From positions 1 to 61,802 of the forward strand of contig JBBECA010000087.1 of the NCBI GenBank assembly GCA_040882055.1: 61,802 nucleotides of DNA, read 5' to 3'. The DNA is from Nitriliruptor sp040882055 (lineage in GTDB: Bacteria > Actinomycetota > Nitriliruptoria > Nitriliruptorales > Nitriliruptoraceae). The translations under genes were made by a program, and so were the position numbers. The notes under the pieces are model-generated. The model ran no database searches. It was not told the origin of the DNA and was given only the letters and a program-made list of their open reading frames with translations. Positions 1-8,100 of the stretch are shown here, piece after piece; within the stretch, counting starts at the first letter, position 1, and each line of letters starts with the position of its first letter.

Positions 1-53
1 ACGTCCTGGTCGCCACCTACCACGAGGCCGGCATCCTCGAGCTCGCCGCCTGA
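1..53 (+). CDS. C-terminal end of an unidentified protein (partial)
   Basis: An open frame enters from the left edge and stops with TGA at 51-53. Only about 16 residues are visible, ending in GILELAA. That is too little to assign a family. The frame has the codon bias of its neighbours, with G or C in most third positions, which is why I treat it as a real gene end. Confidence 0.4.
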   Translation, partial: VLVATYHEAGILELAA

Positions 54-120
54 TCCGGACCCAGCTCCGTTCGGTCTCCGTCGATGGCCGTGGGCGGCGC
101 CGCGTCGTGGGGCCGAGGTC

Positions 121-126
121 TACGCT
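121..126 (+). promoter_or_regulatory. Candidate -10 box (TACGCT) of a leaderless promoter
   Basis: TACGCT lies six bases before the GTG start at 133, and there is no ribosome binding site between them. This TANNNT-to-start spacing is the known pattern of leaderless actinobacterial transcripts. The same arrangement recurs at 12463, 13061, 16260 and 41027. Inference from position only. Confidence 0.45.
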
Positions 127-132
127 GCCGGC

Positions 133-477
133 GTGGATCTCCTCCCCCTCCCCCGGTTCGAGCAGCTCGTCGGCGACGCCATGGACGCGATCCCCGACGA
201 GCTGTACGCCTCGTTCGACAACGTGGCGGTCCTCGTCGAGGACCAGCACGAGGACGAACCGGACCTGCTCGGCATCTACGAGGGGGTCCCGCTGACCGAA
301 CGGGACGAGTGGGGCGGCGGCCTGCCGGACGTCATCCGCATCTTCCGGTTGCCGCTCTGCGCGATGTGCGACGACGAGGAGGATCTCGTCGACGAGGTCT
401 ACATCACCGTCGTGCACGAGTTCGCCCACCACCTCGGCATGGACGACGAGCGCCTCCACGAGCTCGGCTGGGCGTGA
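133..477 (+). CDS. Small zincin-like metallopeptidase (DUF1025-type)
   Basis: A 114-residue acidic protein starting at GTG 133. Near the C-terminus it carries HEFAHHLGMDDERLHELG, which matches the HExxHxxGxxD zinc-binding signature of the minimal metallopeptidase family (zincin_1, formerly DUF1025). The length fits that family. There is no signal peptide, so it should be cytoplasmic. Substrates of this family are unknown. The start sits six bases after TACGCT, so the mRNA may be leaderless. It stands alone ahead of fbp. Confidence 0.8.
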   Translation: MDLLPLPRFEQLVGDAMDAIPDELYASFDNVAVLVEDQHEDEPDLLGIYEGVPLTERDEWGGGLPDVIRIFRLPLCAMCDDEEDLVDEVYITVVHEFAHHLGMDDERLHELGWA

Positions 478-531
478 CATCGCAGCAGTCCGCAGCGGTC
501 CGCAGCGGTCGGGCGGACCTGCGGAGCTAAG

Positions 532-1608
532 GTGGGCGCACGACGCGGGAGCTCCGACGTGGCGATCCATGATCCTGATCCACCCGCGCCACCGGTCGGC
601 GCGAGGGCCGTCGCCGAGCTGGTCACCATCGAGAGCTTCCTGCTCGCACGCCAGCCGGCCGAGGCCACCGGCGTGCTCACGTCGCTGCTCGACGACATCG
701 CGCTCGCCGGCAAGCTCATCGCCAACCGCACCCGCCGTGCGGGTCTGACCGAGATGCTCGGCGCCAGCGGCGACATCAACCCCCAGGGCGAGGAGCAGAA
801 GCAACTCGACGTCTACGCCGACGACGTCATGACGGCGATGCTCGCGCGTGGGGGTCGGGTCTGCGCGATCGTCTCCGAGGAGCGCCCGGAGGCCACGATC
901 GTCCCCGACGGAGGCCGTTACGTCGTGGTGCACGACCCGCTCGACGGCTCCTCGAACATCGACTCCAACGTCAGCGTCGGCACGATCTTCGGGGTCTTCG
1001 AGCGCAGCAGCGACGCCTCGGAGCGCCCGCAGGACCGCGACTGGCTGCGCCCCGGGCGTGACCTCGTGGCCGCGGGCTACGTCCTCTACGGCACCTCGAC
1101 CATGATGGTCTACAGCACCGGCGACGGCGTGCACGCGTTCACGCTCGATCCCGAGGTCGGCGAGTTCGTGCTCACCTGGGACGACATGCGGTTCCCGGAC
1201 ACCCCGGCCTACTACAGCTTCAACCACGCCTCGTCGCCGCTGTGGGACCAGGGCGTCGGATCGTTCGTGGAGTGGCTCAACCTGCCCGACTCTCCGCAGC
1301 TGTCGCAGCGCTACATCGGCTCGGCGGTCGCCGACTTCCACCGCAACCTGCTGCACGGCGGGATCTTCGGCTACCCGTCCGAGACCGGACTGCCCGCGGG
1401 CAAGCTCCGCCTCCTGTACGAAGCTGCACCGCTGGCCTACCTCGCCGAGCAGGCTGGCGGGCTCGGCTCCGACGGCCGCCGGCGGTTGCTCGACATCGAG
1501 CCCGGCGAGGTGCACCAGCGCACCCCGGTCTTCGTCGGCGACCGCGCGCTGGTCACTCGCCTGCAGCAGATGGTCGAGGAGAGCGACGCTCCTGACCGTT
1601 CGGCGTAG
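532..1608 (+). CDS. fbp: Fructose-1,6-bisphosphatase, class I
   Basis: A 358-residue protein that hydrolyses fructose-1,6-bisphosphate to fructose-6-phosphate in gluconeogenesis. Metal and substrate motifs of class I FBPase are present: SEE at about residues 115-117, DPLDGSSNID at 135-144, and GGIFGYP near 278. Class I enzymes are less usual in Actinobacteria, where GlpX (class II) is common. The GTG start at 532 has GGAG at 523-526. A downstream GTG at 559 is a weaker alternative, because the N-terminal 25 residues are Pro/Ala-rich and not conserved-looking. A short tandem repeat of cgcagcggtc lies just upstream at 491-510. Confidence 0.93.
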   Translation: MGARRGSSDVAIHDPDPPAPPVGARAVAELVTIESFLLARQPAEATGVLTSLLDDIALAGKLIANRTRRAGLTEMLGASGDINPQGEEQKQLDVYADDVMTAMLARGGRVCAIVSEERPEATIVPDGGRYVVVHDPLDGSSNIDSNVSVGTIFGVFERSSDASERPQDRDWLRPGRDLVAAGYVLYGTSTMMVYSTGDGVHAFTLDPEVGEFVLTWDDMRFPDTPAYYSFNHASSPLWDQGVGSFVEWLNLPDSPQLSQRYIGSAVADFHRNLLHGGIFGYPSETGLPAGKLRLLYEAAPLAYLAEQAGGLGSDGRRRLLDIEPGEVHQRTPVFVGDRALVTRLQQMVEESDAPDRSA

Positions 1609-1618
1609 CCCCGGACGG

Positions 1619-2851
1619 TCAGCGTGGCAGAGCGGCGGTCTGGGCCCGCACGAGGTCGACGAGGTCACCGAGGGCGAGGTTGACGTCGCCGACGTGGAGG
1701 CCCCAGGCGGGCCCGAGGTCGGCGCCCATCGCCGCGGCACGGGCGGCCAGCACCGGATCGACGTCCACCTGCAGCCAGCTCGCCGCGCCCTCGGATCGAC
1801 ACTCGGCGGTCACCGCGTCCTCGGCGGTGGCGAACGGGGTCTCGAAGCCTTCGACGCCATCGGTCGGCAGGTAGGGGCGGAGCGGCGCCTCACCGCCGGC
1901 GGGAGCGGCCGGGTTGACGCACAGCACCTCGAGCCCGTGGCCGGCGCGACCGAACAGCGCGAACGGCGGCGGGGTGTCGGCGAAGCTGTTGTAGGCGACG
2001 ACGCATCCGGTCTGGTCCTCCGCGCGACAGGCTGGCACCGTCTGGAACGACCCGCCGACGTCCTCACCGACCGGGACCTGCACCTCGCCGCCGAGCAGCA
2101 GCGCCGACACCAGCCGTGGCCGGAGCTCGGGGTCGCCCTCGATGCGTTCGGCGAGCAGCCGGGTCAGGTCCTGGGCCCCCTGCGAGTGCCCGACGAGCAC
2201 GAACGGTCGGTCACCCGAGTTCGTGACGTGATCGTTCCAGGCCGACAGCACGTCACCGAAGGCGAGGTCGCGCGCCTCCGGGTCACGGAAACCGCCGGTC
2301 AACAGACCCTGGATGGTGACCTGGCGGTAGACGGGGGCGATGACCCGGCAGACCTCGCCGAAGCGGGCGGCCTGGGCGCGAGCGACGTCGCGCACCTCGT
2401 CGGTCACCTCGAGCGGGGCGTTGCGATCCGGCGCCTGCGACACCGTCGGGTAGAGGTAGAAGCAGTCGACCGCCGGGTCCTCGGCCGGGGTGAACGGCTC
2501 GAGCGAACGGGAGCCGTCCGTCGCGACGACGGTGGCATCGAGGTCGCCGCGGCAGGCGTCGTCCTCGGCCTCGGGGCCACAGAGCCACACGGTCTCGTGG
2601 GTGACCTCCGTGCTCGCGGTCACCTCTGCGTCGGGGGTGGCCGCCCCATCCCGTCCGGCCTCGTCGCTCCCACCGGTCCCGTGGACGTCGGATGCCTCCT
2701 CCGGATCGGCCGGGTCGTCCGCGTCCTCGTCGGGGACGTCGACGGGAGCTCCGAGACCGAGCCCGTCCGCGGCGAGGAAGGCGACCACCACGAGCGCCGC
2801 CAGGATCACGGTGGCGAGAGCGATGCGCTGCCACCTCGTCACCGTTGCCAC
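1619..2851 (-). CDS. DUF3089 alpha/beta hydrolase, membrane-anchored
   Basis: A protein of about 410 residues. An N-terminal hydrophobic segment (IALATVILAALVVVAFLAA) acts as signal anchor, followed by an acidic low-complexity linker rich in Asp, Glu, Gly and Ala. The globular part begins near VWLCGP and holds DCFYLYPTVS and the nucleophile elbow GHSQGA, both typical of DUF3089 lipase/esterase-like proteins. Substrate unknown; likely extracytoplasmic. I place the start at GTG 2851. The open frame extends to 2947, but that would overlap the end of dnaE2. The start lies inside a perfect 17-base tandem duplication (2832-2865), so GTG 2842 is also possible. Confidence 0.75.
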   Translation of the reverse strand: MATVTRWQRIALATVILAALVVVAFLAADGLGLGAPVDVPDEDADDPADPEEASDVHGTGGSDEAGRDGAATPDAEVTASTEVTHETVWLCGPEAEDDACRGDLDATVVATDGSRSLEPFTPAEDPAVDCFYLYPTVSQAPDRNAPLEVTDEVRDVARAQAARFGEVCRVIAPVYRQVTIQGLLTGGFRDPEARDLAFGDVLSAWNDHVTNSGDRPFVLVGHSQGAQDLTRLLAERIEGDPELRPRLVSALLLGGEVQVPVGEDVGGSFQTVPACRAEDQTGCVVAYNSFADTPPPFALFGRAGHGLEVLCVNPAAPAGGEAPLRPYLPTDGVEGFETPFATAEDAVTAECRSEGAASWLQVDVDPVLAARAAAMGADLGPAWGLHVGDVNLALGDLVDLVRAQTAALPR

Positions 2852-2865
2852 CTCGTCACCGTTGC
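2832..2865. repeat. 17-bp perfect tandem duplication
   Basis: CACCTCGTCACCGTTGC occurs at 2832-2848 and again at 2849-2865 with no mismatch. It covers the translation start region of the DUF3089 gene. The period is not a multiple of three, so gain or loss of a copy would shift any frame that starts upstream of it. Confidence 0.9.
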
Positions 2866-2906
2866 CTCGTCGCCCGCTGGACCGCGCAGGGTGCCCGACC
2901 CGCAGC

Positions 2907-5900
2907 TCACCGGCTGCCGCGGCCGAACTCGGAAGCCTCGATACCACGCGGCTTGGCGACGGCGCGCTCGTGCGGCGCCGGCGTGCCCCGTTCCTCGAGC
3001 GCCGCGTCGAGCCAGCCCTCCTGCCACGCGCGCCACAGCCGCGACAGGTCCCACGCGCGGGTGCCGGTCACCGTCGCGCCCATCCGTCCGCGACGCGACA
3101 CCCGACCCTCGGCGACCAGCAGCCAGGCGTGCAGGACCGTCCACGCGCAGTCGTCGAGGTGCCGTTCGAAGTAGGTGGTCTGGGTCTGACCGGTGCGGTC
3201 GTCGAGCGAGAGGAACAGCACCCGCTGACCCGACCGCTGCGCCGGGGACTGGACCGCGACCTTGACCCCCGCGACCCGCACGGTGGACTGCACCGGTGTG
3301 CGGGGCAGGTCGCAGGCTCGGGTGACGCCGAGCACCTCGAGCAGCGGCTCGTAGAAGCTCAGCACGTGACGCGAGACGTCCATGCCCGTCGCGGCGAGCT
3401 CGGCGCGGACGCGGGCCGCGTCGGCGTCCGGCGGCAGTTCGGGTTCGTGGTCGGCGTGCAGATCGAGCGCGGTCTGGTGGGCGCGCACCTCGCCGCCCCG
3501 ACCCTTGCGGTCGCGCCACAGCTCCTCGACCGCCAGCCGGCACGCCCCTCGCGAACGCGGCCCACCGCGGCGTCCGAGCCCGGCGACCTGGTCGAGCGCG
3601 CCCACCTCCACCAGCGCCTCGGCCGTCGGCCGCGACGTCCCACCCCGCGCCCGCAGGTCCTGGAGCGAGGTGAAGGGGCGGCCCGTCAGGAGCCCCTCGA
3701 TCTCGGCCTCGGTGATGCCACGCACGTCCTGGAGGCCGACCCGGATGGCGTGGCGGTAGCCGCCACCGGCCTCGCCCGCGTCGTACCCCGACGGCGGGAT
3801 CGGGCCCTCGCCGTCCACCACCGCTCCCCCGCCGACGAGCACCGAGGGCTCTCCCCACCGCCACCCGGGCGGCAGGTGCGGGCGCGGGTCGTCACCTCGC
3901 CGAGCGGCTCGGACCGCGCCGGTGGTCCCGAGCAGGTGGTCGGCCATCCCCCGGTCGATCACCTCGACGGTGTACGGCGCGTGGGACCGGTTGACGTCGG
4001 GCGGCAGCACGGCGATGCCGAACAGGCGCGCCTCGCCGAGGATCATGCGCCGCGGGTACATCCCGGGGTCGTGGGTGAGCAGCCCGGCGAGGAACTCGGG
4101 CATGACGTGGGCCTTGAGGAACGCCGACCGCACCGTCGGGACCGCGAACGCCGCCGCGTGGGCCTTGCAGAACCCGAACGAGGCGAACGAGGCGATCTGG
4201 TCCCAGATCCTCTCCGCCGCTTCCCGTGGGACGCCCCGGTCCTGCGCCCGTGACAGGAACCATCCCCGGATCGCGGGCCGCTTGCGGTCGTCGGACAGCT
4301 GGCGGCGCAGCAGGTCGGCGTAGGCCATGTCGCACCCGGTCAGCGCCGACAGCACCCCCATCACCTGCTCGTGGTAGACGATCACGCCGTAGGTCTCGTC
4401 GAGCACCGGGGCGAGCGCGGGGTGGACGTGGGCGAAGGTCTCCTCGCCGTGACGTCGGGCCACGTAGGGCGAGACCATGTCGGCCTTGACCGGGCCCGGA
4501 CGGAACAGCGAGATCTCGGTGATGAGGTCGCCGAAGCGGTCCGGTTGCAGCCGCCCGAGCAGTTCGCGCTGCCCCGGCGATTCGATCTGGAACACCCCGA
4601 CCGAGTGGGTCGAGCGCACCAGCTCGTAGGTGGCGAGATCGTCGTTCGGGATGGCCGTCACGTCGAGCCGTCCGGTGGCATCGCGCCCGGGCAACGAGGG
4701 GTCGGGCTCGCGTGAGGCGGGCCACCGCTCCCCCGGGTCCGCACCGGTCGCGTCACGCCCGCCGGTGCCGTTGACCAGATCGAGGCAGTGGCGCATCGCC
4801 GACAGCATCCGCACCCCGAGCACGTCGAGCTTGAGCAGGCCGAGCGCAGCGACGTCGTCCTTGTCGAACTGGCTCACCGCGAACCCGCCCCCACCGCCCG
4901 CCCGGGCATCTTCCCCACCTCCCACCCGGGCATCTTCCCCACCTCCCACCCGGGCGTGCGCCGAACGTTCCAGCGGGGTGCGGCGCGTCAGCGTGTCGTC
5001 GGCCAGCAGGATCCCGCACGGGTGGAGCGCGAGGTGGCGCGGGAAGCCGTCGATGCGCTCCACGAGGTCGAACAGCAGGTCGAGCTGGCCCGCGTCGAAC
5101 CGGCTGCCACGGAGCTCGGGGAGGCGCTCGACCGCCCGCCGGACGTCCCGGGCCCGGGCGTGGGTGAAGGCCTTGGCGATGGCGCCGAGCTCGACCTCGG
5201 GCATCCCGAGCACCTTGCCGACCTCGCGGATCGCCGACCGGGCCTGGAAGGTCTCGAGCATCGCCACGCACGCGGTGCGGTGCTCACCGAAGCGGGCCAT
5301 CACCAGGTCGTAGACGTCCTCGCGGCGGTGGGATTCGACGTCCACGTCGATGTCGGGCAGCTCGTCGCGGTAGGGGTTCATGAAGCGCTCGAACGCCAAC
5401 CCGTTGGCGACCGGGTCGACGTCGCTGATGCGCAACGCGAAACACACCAGGCTGCCCGCCGCCGATCCGCGGCACGCGGCGAGCACCCCGAGCTCGCGCA
5501 CGTCGGCCAGGACGTCGGCCACGGCGAGGAAGAGGTCGTGGAGGCCGAGCCGGTCGACCATGTCGAGCTCGCGTTCGAGCCGCTCACGGATCGGCGGGGT
5601 GATCCGCGGGTAGCGGTCGGCGACCCCGGCCCAACAGCGGCGGTGCAGCTCCCCCGCCGCAGCCTCGGGCGACAGGCCGGTCAACCGGGGCACGTGCAGG
5701 CCCCCGACGCCGAGGTCGACCTCGCAGGAGGTGGCCAGCTCGTGGGCGTTGACCAGCAGGTCCGGCCGCTCGGCGAAGCGGGCGTACATCTGCTCCGGCG
5801 TGGCGAACCAGGCCTCGGCGGTCGACCGACCGAGGTGACGACGCCCGAGCGGCACCTGCTTGCGCACGCAGGCGAGGACGTCGGCGACCACCACGTCCTC

Positions 5901-6791
5901 GGGGGTGAGGTAGCGCACGTCGTTCACGGCGACCGCCCGCACCCCCACCCGGTCGGCGAGCGCGAGCGTCCGGCGGATACGCGCGTCGTCACCCGGCTCG
6001 ACCACCCCACCGGGGCCGGGCCGGGCCCCGGGACCGACGTGGTGGTGGCGGACCGCCAGCGCGACCCCGTCCCGCCCGAGGACGTCGAGCCAGCGCGACA
6101 GCTCCGCCTCGGCGGCATCGATCCGGTCGGCGGCCAGCAGCCGCCCGACGGGGGCGTCGGGACCGAGCACCGCCACCACCCCACCGGAGCTCGCGGCGAC
6201 CAGCGCCTCGGCGGGCAGGTGGGGGTCGCCACGGGCGTGGCCGTGCGCGGCGGTCACCAGAGCGCACACGTCCGCGTACCCGTCCGCGTCCCGGGCGAGG
6301 AAGGTGACCCGGGCGGCATCGTCCTCGAGCCAGGCGGGGCCGCGCCCGGGACGGCTCGCCCGCGGATCACCACCCCGGGACCGCGTCGCCTGCCGGGACC
6401 GCCCACCACGCGTGACCTCCCACCCCGGCCGGTCGAGCTCCGGCGCGAGCGCGAGGTCGGCGCCGTACACCGGCGTCACACCCTCGGCGGCGGCCGCCTG
6501 GGCGAACCGCACCGCCCCGTACAGGCCGTCGCGGTCGGTGAGCGCGACGTGGGTCATCCCCGCGGCGGCCGTGGCGGCGGCGAGCTCACGCGGCCGGATC
6601 GCCCCGTCCCGCATCGAGAAGCTCGACCGGACGGCGAGGTGGGCGAACGGCGGCGTCGCCGGATCGGCCGGACGCACCCGGTCGGCCCGGTGCACCGCTT
6701 CGGCGGCATCCGCCGCACGGCGGACCTCGACGTCACGTTCCTCGACCCCCTCGGCGTGCTCCTGCGGAGACCACCCGCGTGACGATGCCAC
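2907..6791 (-). CDS. dnaE2: Error-prone DNA polymerase DnaE2 (ImuC)
   Basis: A C-family translesion polymerase of about 1294 residues, the catalytic subunit of the actinobacterial SOS mutasome. The PHP domain starts with HLAVRSSFSMRDGAIRP. The polymerase palm has PDIDVDVESHRR, and further family motifs are QFDKDDV, LFRPGPVKADMV and SVGVFQIESPGQ; an OB-fold-like region lies near the C-terminus. I chose GTG 6791, preceded by GGGGAG. The open frame runs back to 6881, but a LexA box at 6830-6843 would then lie inside the coding region. There is no imuA' or imuB beside it. A glycine-rich repeat (4901-4955) is inserted just before QFDKDDV. Confidence 0.93.
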   Translation of the reverse strand: MASSRGWSPQEHAEGVEERDVEVRRAADAAEAVHRADRVRPADPATPPFAHLAVRSSFSMRDGAIRPRELAAATAAAGMTHVALTDRDGLYGAVRFAQAAAAEGVTPVYGADLALAPELDRPGWEVTRGGRSRQATRSRGGDPRASRPGRGPAWLEDDAARVTFLARDADGYADVCALVTAAHGHARGDPHLPAEALVAASSGGVVAVLGPDAPVGRLLAADRIDAAEAELSRWLDVLGRDGVALAVRHHHVGPGARPGPGGVVEPGDDARIRRTLALADRVGVRAVAVNDVRYLTPEDVVVADVLACVRKQVPLGRRHLGRSTAEAWFATPEQMYARFAERPDLLVNAHELATSCEVDLGVGGLHVPRLTGLSPEAAAGELHRRCWAGVADRYPRITPPIRERLERELDMVDRLGLHDLFLAVADVLADVRELGVLAACRGSAAGSLVCFALRISDVDPVANGLAFERFMNPYRDELPDIDVDVESHRREDVYDLVMARFGEHRTACVAMLETFQARSAIREVGKVLGMPEVELGAIAKAFTHARARDVRRAVERLPELRGSRFDAGQLDLLFDLVERIDGFPRHLALHPCGILLADDTLTRRTPLERSAHARVGGGEDARVGGGEDARAGGGGGFAVSQFDKDDVAALGLLKLDVLGVRMLSAMRHCLDLVNGTGGRDATGADPGERWPASREPDPSLPGRDATGRLDVTAIPNDDLATYELVRSTHSVGVFQIESPGQRELLGRLQPDRFGDLITEISLFRPGPVKADMVSPYVARRHGEETFAHVHPALAPVLDETYGVIVYHEQVMGVLSALTGCDMAYADLLRRQLSDDRKRPAIRGWFLSRAQDRGVPREAAERIWDQIASFASFGFCKAHAAAFAVPTVRSAFLKAHVMPEFLAGLLTHDPGMYPRRMILGEARLFGIAVLPPDVNRSHAPYTVEVIDRGMADHLLGTTGAVRAARRGDDPRPHLPPGWRWGEPSVLVGGGAVVDGEGPIPPSGYDAGEAGGGYRHAIRVGLQDVRGITEAEIEGLLTGRPFTSLQDLRARGGTSRPTAEALVEVGALDQVAGLGRRGGPRSRGACRLAVEELWRDRKGRGGEVRAHQTALDLHADHEPELPPDADAARVRAELAATGMDVSRHVLSFYEPLLEVLGVTRACDLPRTPVQSTVRVAGVKVAVQSPAQRSGQRVLFLSLDDRTGQTQTTYFERHLDDCAWTVLHAWLLVAEGRVSRRGRMGATVTGTRAWDLSRLWRAWQEGWLDAALEERGTPAPHERAVAKPRGIEASEFGRGSR
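4901..4955. repeat. 24-bp in-frame tandem repeat inside dnaE2
   Basis: Two perfect 24-bp units (4901-4924 and 4925-4948) plus the first seven bases of a third (4949-4955). On the minus strand they encode ARVGGGED twice, then ARAGGGGG. The unit is a multiple of three, so copy changes keep the frame. The insert precedes the QFDKDDV polymerase motif. Confidence 0.9.
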
Positions 6792-6829
6792 GGACGCTCC
6801 CCTCGCTGGCTCGATCCGAACGTATGACC

Positions 6830-6843
6830 CGAACGTGTGTTCG
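6830..6843. promoter_or_regulatory. LexA (SOS) box of dnaE2
   Basis: CGAACGTGTGTTCG matches the actinobacterial LexA consensus GAAC-N4-GTTC with symmetrical flanks. On the minus strand a TACGGT -10 candidate (6858-6853) lies nine bases upstream, so the box covers the expected transcription start. The dnaE2 GTG at 6791 follows 38 bases later. The same 16-base core is repeated at the DUF6504 gene. Confidence 0.85.
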
Positions 6844-6907
6844 ATATCCGCGACCGTACGGCTCCGGTGCGACGGCGCCAACCCGGCACCTTGCCAAGAG
6901 GTCCAGG

Positions 6908-7462
6908 TCAGACGGTGGTGGCGTCCGGATCATCGAGCGCGACCGGGACGGCGCCGGCGATACGCCACCCGTCCTCCTCGACCAGCAGGTAGACGAACGT
7001 GCCGCGTTCACCGTCGGCGGCGGTCACCTCGACGCGTACCTCCGCGTTGCCGTCGCGCTGCACGCACGCCCCCGACCGGTGCTCGACGGCGTCCGCGGCG
7101 ACCGGGAAGCTCTCCTCGATCATCGTCTCGAACGCGGCCGCGTCGCGCCCGGCCCGGAAACCCTCCGAGGCGTAGGTCAGCGCCTCGGCGTAGTCGTCGG
7201 CGGCGAACGCCGCGAGCTGGCCGCCGATCACCTCGTCGATCGCGTCGAGATCGTCCTCGGTGCACGGATCGCCGGGTGGACGCGGCGACGGCGCGTCCGG
7301 CGGGGGCGGCTCGGGGGCGGGCGAGGTGTCCGCCAGCGGATCGTCCGGCGGGGAGGTCGAGCCAGCGGACGAGCCATCGGCCGTCTCGGGGGGCAGGTCC
7401 GGCGCGGTGCATCCGGTGGCCACCACGAGGGCGACCACCACGAGCATCCGTCCGCTGCGCAC
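6908..7462 (-). CDS. DUF4864-like lipoprotein
   Basis: 184 residues. The signal peptide ends in the lipobox VATGC (Cys18), followed by a long Pro/Ser/Thr/Asp-rich spacer to about residue 65. The C-terminal domain (QLAAFAADDYAEALTYAS, then a long helix and beta strands) resembles DUF4864, a small NTF2-like extracytoplasmic domain. The GTG start has GGGAG six to seven bases upstream. Two 15-base repeats (7478-7507) lie just upstream. It separates dnaE2 from the DUF6504 gene but shows no LexA box of its own. Confidence 0.7.
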   Translation of the reverse strand: MRSGRMLVVVALVVATGCTAPDLPPETADGSSAGSTSPPDDPLADTSPAPEPPPPDAPSPRPPGDPCTEDDLDAIDEVIGGQLAAFAADDYAEALTYASEGFRAGRDAAAFETMIEESFPVAADAVEHRSGACVQRDGNAEVRVEVTAADGERGTFVYLLVEEDGWRIAGAVPVALDDPDATTV

Positions 7463-7477
7463 CGCGTGCTCCCGTCC

Positions 7478-7507
7478 GTCCGATCAGCTCATGTCCGATC
7501 AGCTCAC
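7478..7507. repeat. 15-bp tandem repeat upstream of the DUF4864 lipoprotein
   Basis: GTCCGATCAGCTCA occurs at 7478-7491 and 7493-7506, a 15-base period. The second copy ends 29 bases from the first and the nearest edge is 16 bases from the lipoprotein start at 7462. Two helical-turn-scale copies next to a start could be an operator, but nothing else supports that. Confidence 0.6.
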
Positions 7508-7592
7508 CGCGTGTTCGGTGCGCGAGCACGTCCGGACGCCGACCGGTCGGCCGTGGCCGCGCCCGGCGAGCGAACGAGGCCCCACCGCTGCC

Positions 7593-7910
7593 TCAGTCCC
7601 AGACGCGGTCGAGCCGCCACGCATCACCCCGGCGCACCAGCTCGTAGACCCCGCGCGTCGGCTTGCCGTTCTGGGCTTCGACCCGCCACAGGTCGGTGCG
7701 CTCGAGCTGGATCGGGACGCCGTCGGGCCGGCGCCACCAGCCCTCGTCCTCGCGCCAGTGCCCGAGCACCTGGAGGACCACGTAGGACCGTCCCCGCCAC
7801 CGGAACGACGTCGGTGCCCCGGCGCCCCGGGGATCGGCCTCCCCGTCACCGGTCCCGCCATCGTCACCGATCACCACCTCGTCGAGGCTCTCGCGGTACC
7901 GCTTCGTCAC
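7593..7910 (-). CDS. DUF6504 protein, candidate SOS gene
   Basis: 105 residues from GTG 7910. The core FRWRGRSYVVLQVLGHWRE, followed by WW and then LWRVEA...GVYELV...WRLDRVWD, matches the DUF6504 family as I know it. That family is typically found beside imuB and dnaE2 in Actinobacteria, but its function is unknown. Here a LexA box (7990-8003) lies 79 bases upstream with a TACGTT -10 candidate in front of it. The frame is open back to 8138, but the box and an unconserved Arg/Gly-rich stretch argue against a longer protein. AGGAG is directly adjacent to the GTG and a second purine run lies further up. Confidence 0.75.
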   Translation of the reverse strand: MTKRYRESLDEVVIGDDGGTGDGEADPRGAGAPTSFRWRGRSYVVLQVLGHWREDEGWWRRPDGVPIQLERTDLWRVEAQNGKPTRGVYELVRRGDAWRLDRVWD

Positions 7911-7989
7911 CTCCTCACCACCTCTCCCGCCGCGTACGTCACCGCTGCCGGGACCCGGGGCGACGGTGCCCGGGACCCGAACCGCGGAC

Positions 7990-8003
7990 CGAACGTGTGT
8001 TCG
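7990..8003. promoter_or_regulatory. LexA (SOS) box of the DUF6504 gene
   Basis: CGAACGTGTGTTCG, identical to the dnaE2 box. On the minus strand TACGTT (8019-8014) lies ten bases upstream. The spacing matches dnaE2, so LexA would block the transcription start. No plus-strand gene is close enough to be the target. Confidence 0.85.
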
Positions 8004-8100
8004 ACCGAGCAGCAACGTACGGCGGTGGTGGGACACGACGCCAGCGCGTCCCCTCGCTCGACCGGTCACCGCGCGGCGGGCAGGTCGCGACGCTCGGCGC

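Noticed and set aside
1694..3265. Long plus-strand open frame opposite the DUF3089 and dnaE2 genes
   Set aside because: Antisense shadow from high GC; the translation is low-complexity Arg/Gly/Asp with no family motif, and the other strand has clear genes.
4960..4975. GAACGTTC as a LexA box inside dnaE2
   Set aside because: The four-base spacer of the consensus is missing, and the site is deep inside the gene.
6792..6881. Longer N-terminus of DnaE2
   Set aside because: It would place the LexA box and -10 inside the coding region, and it has no RBS; the shorter GTG start does.
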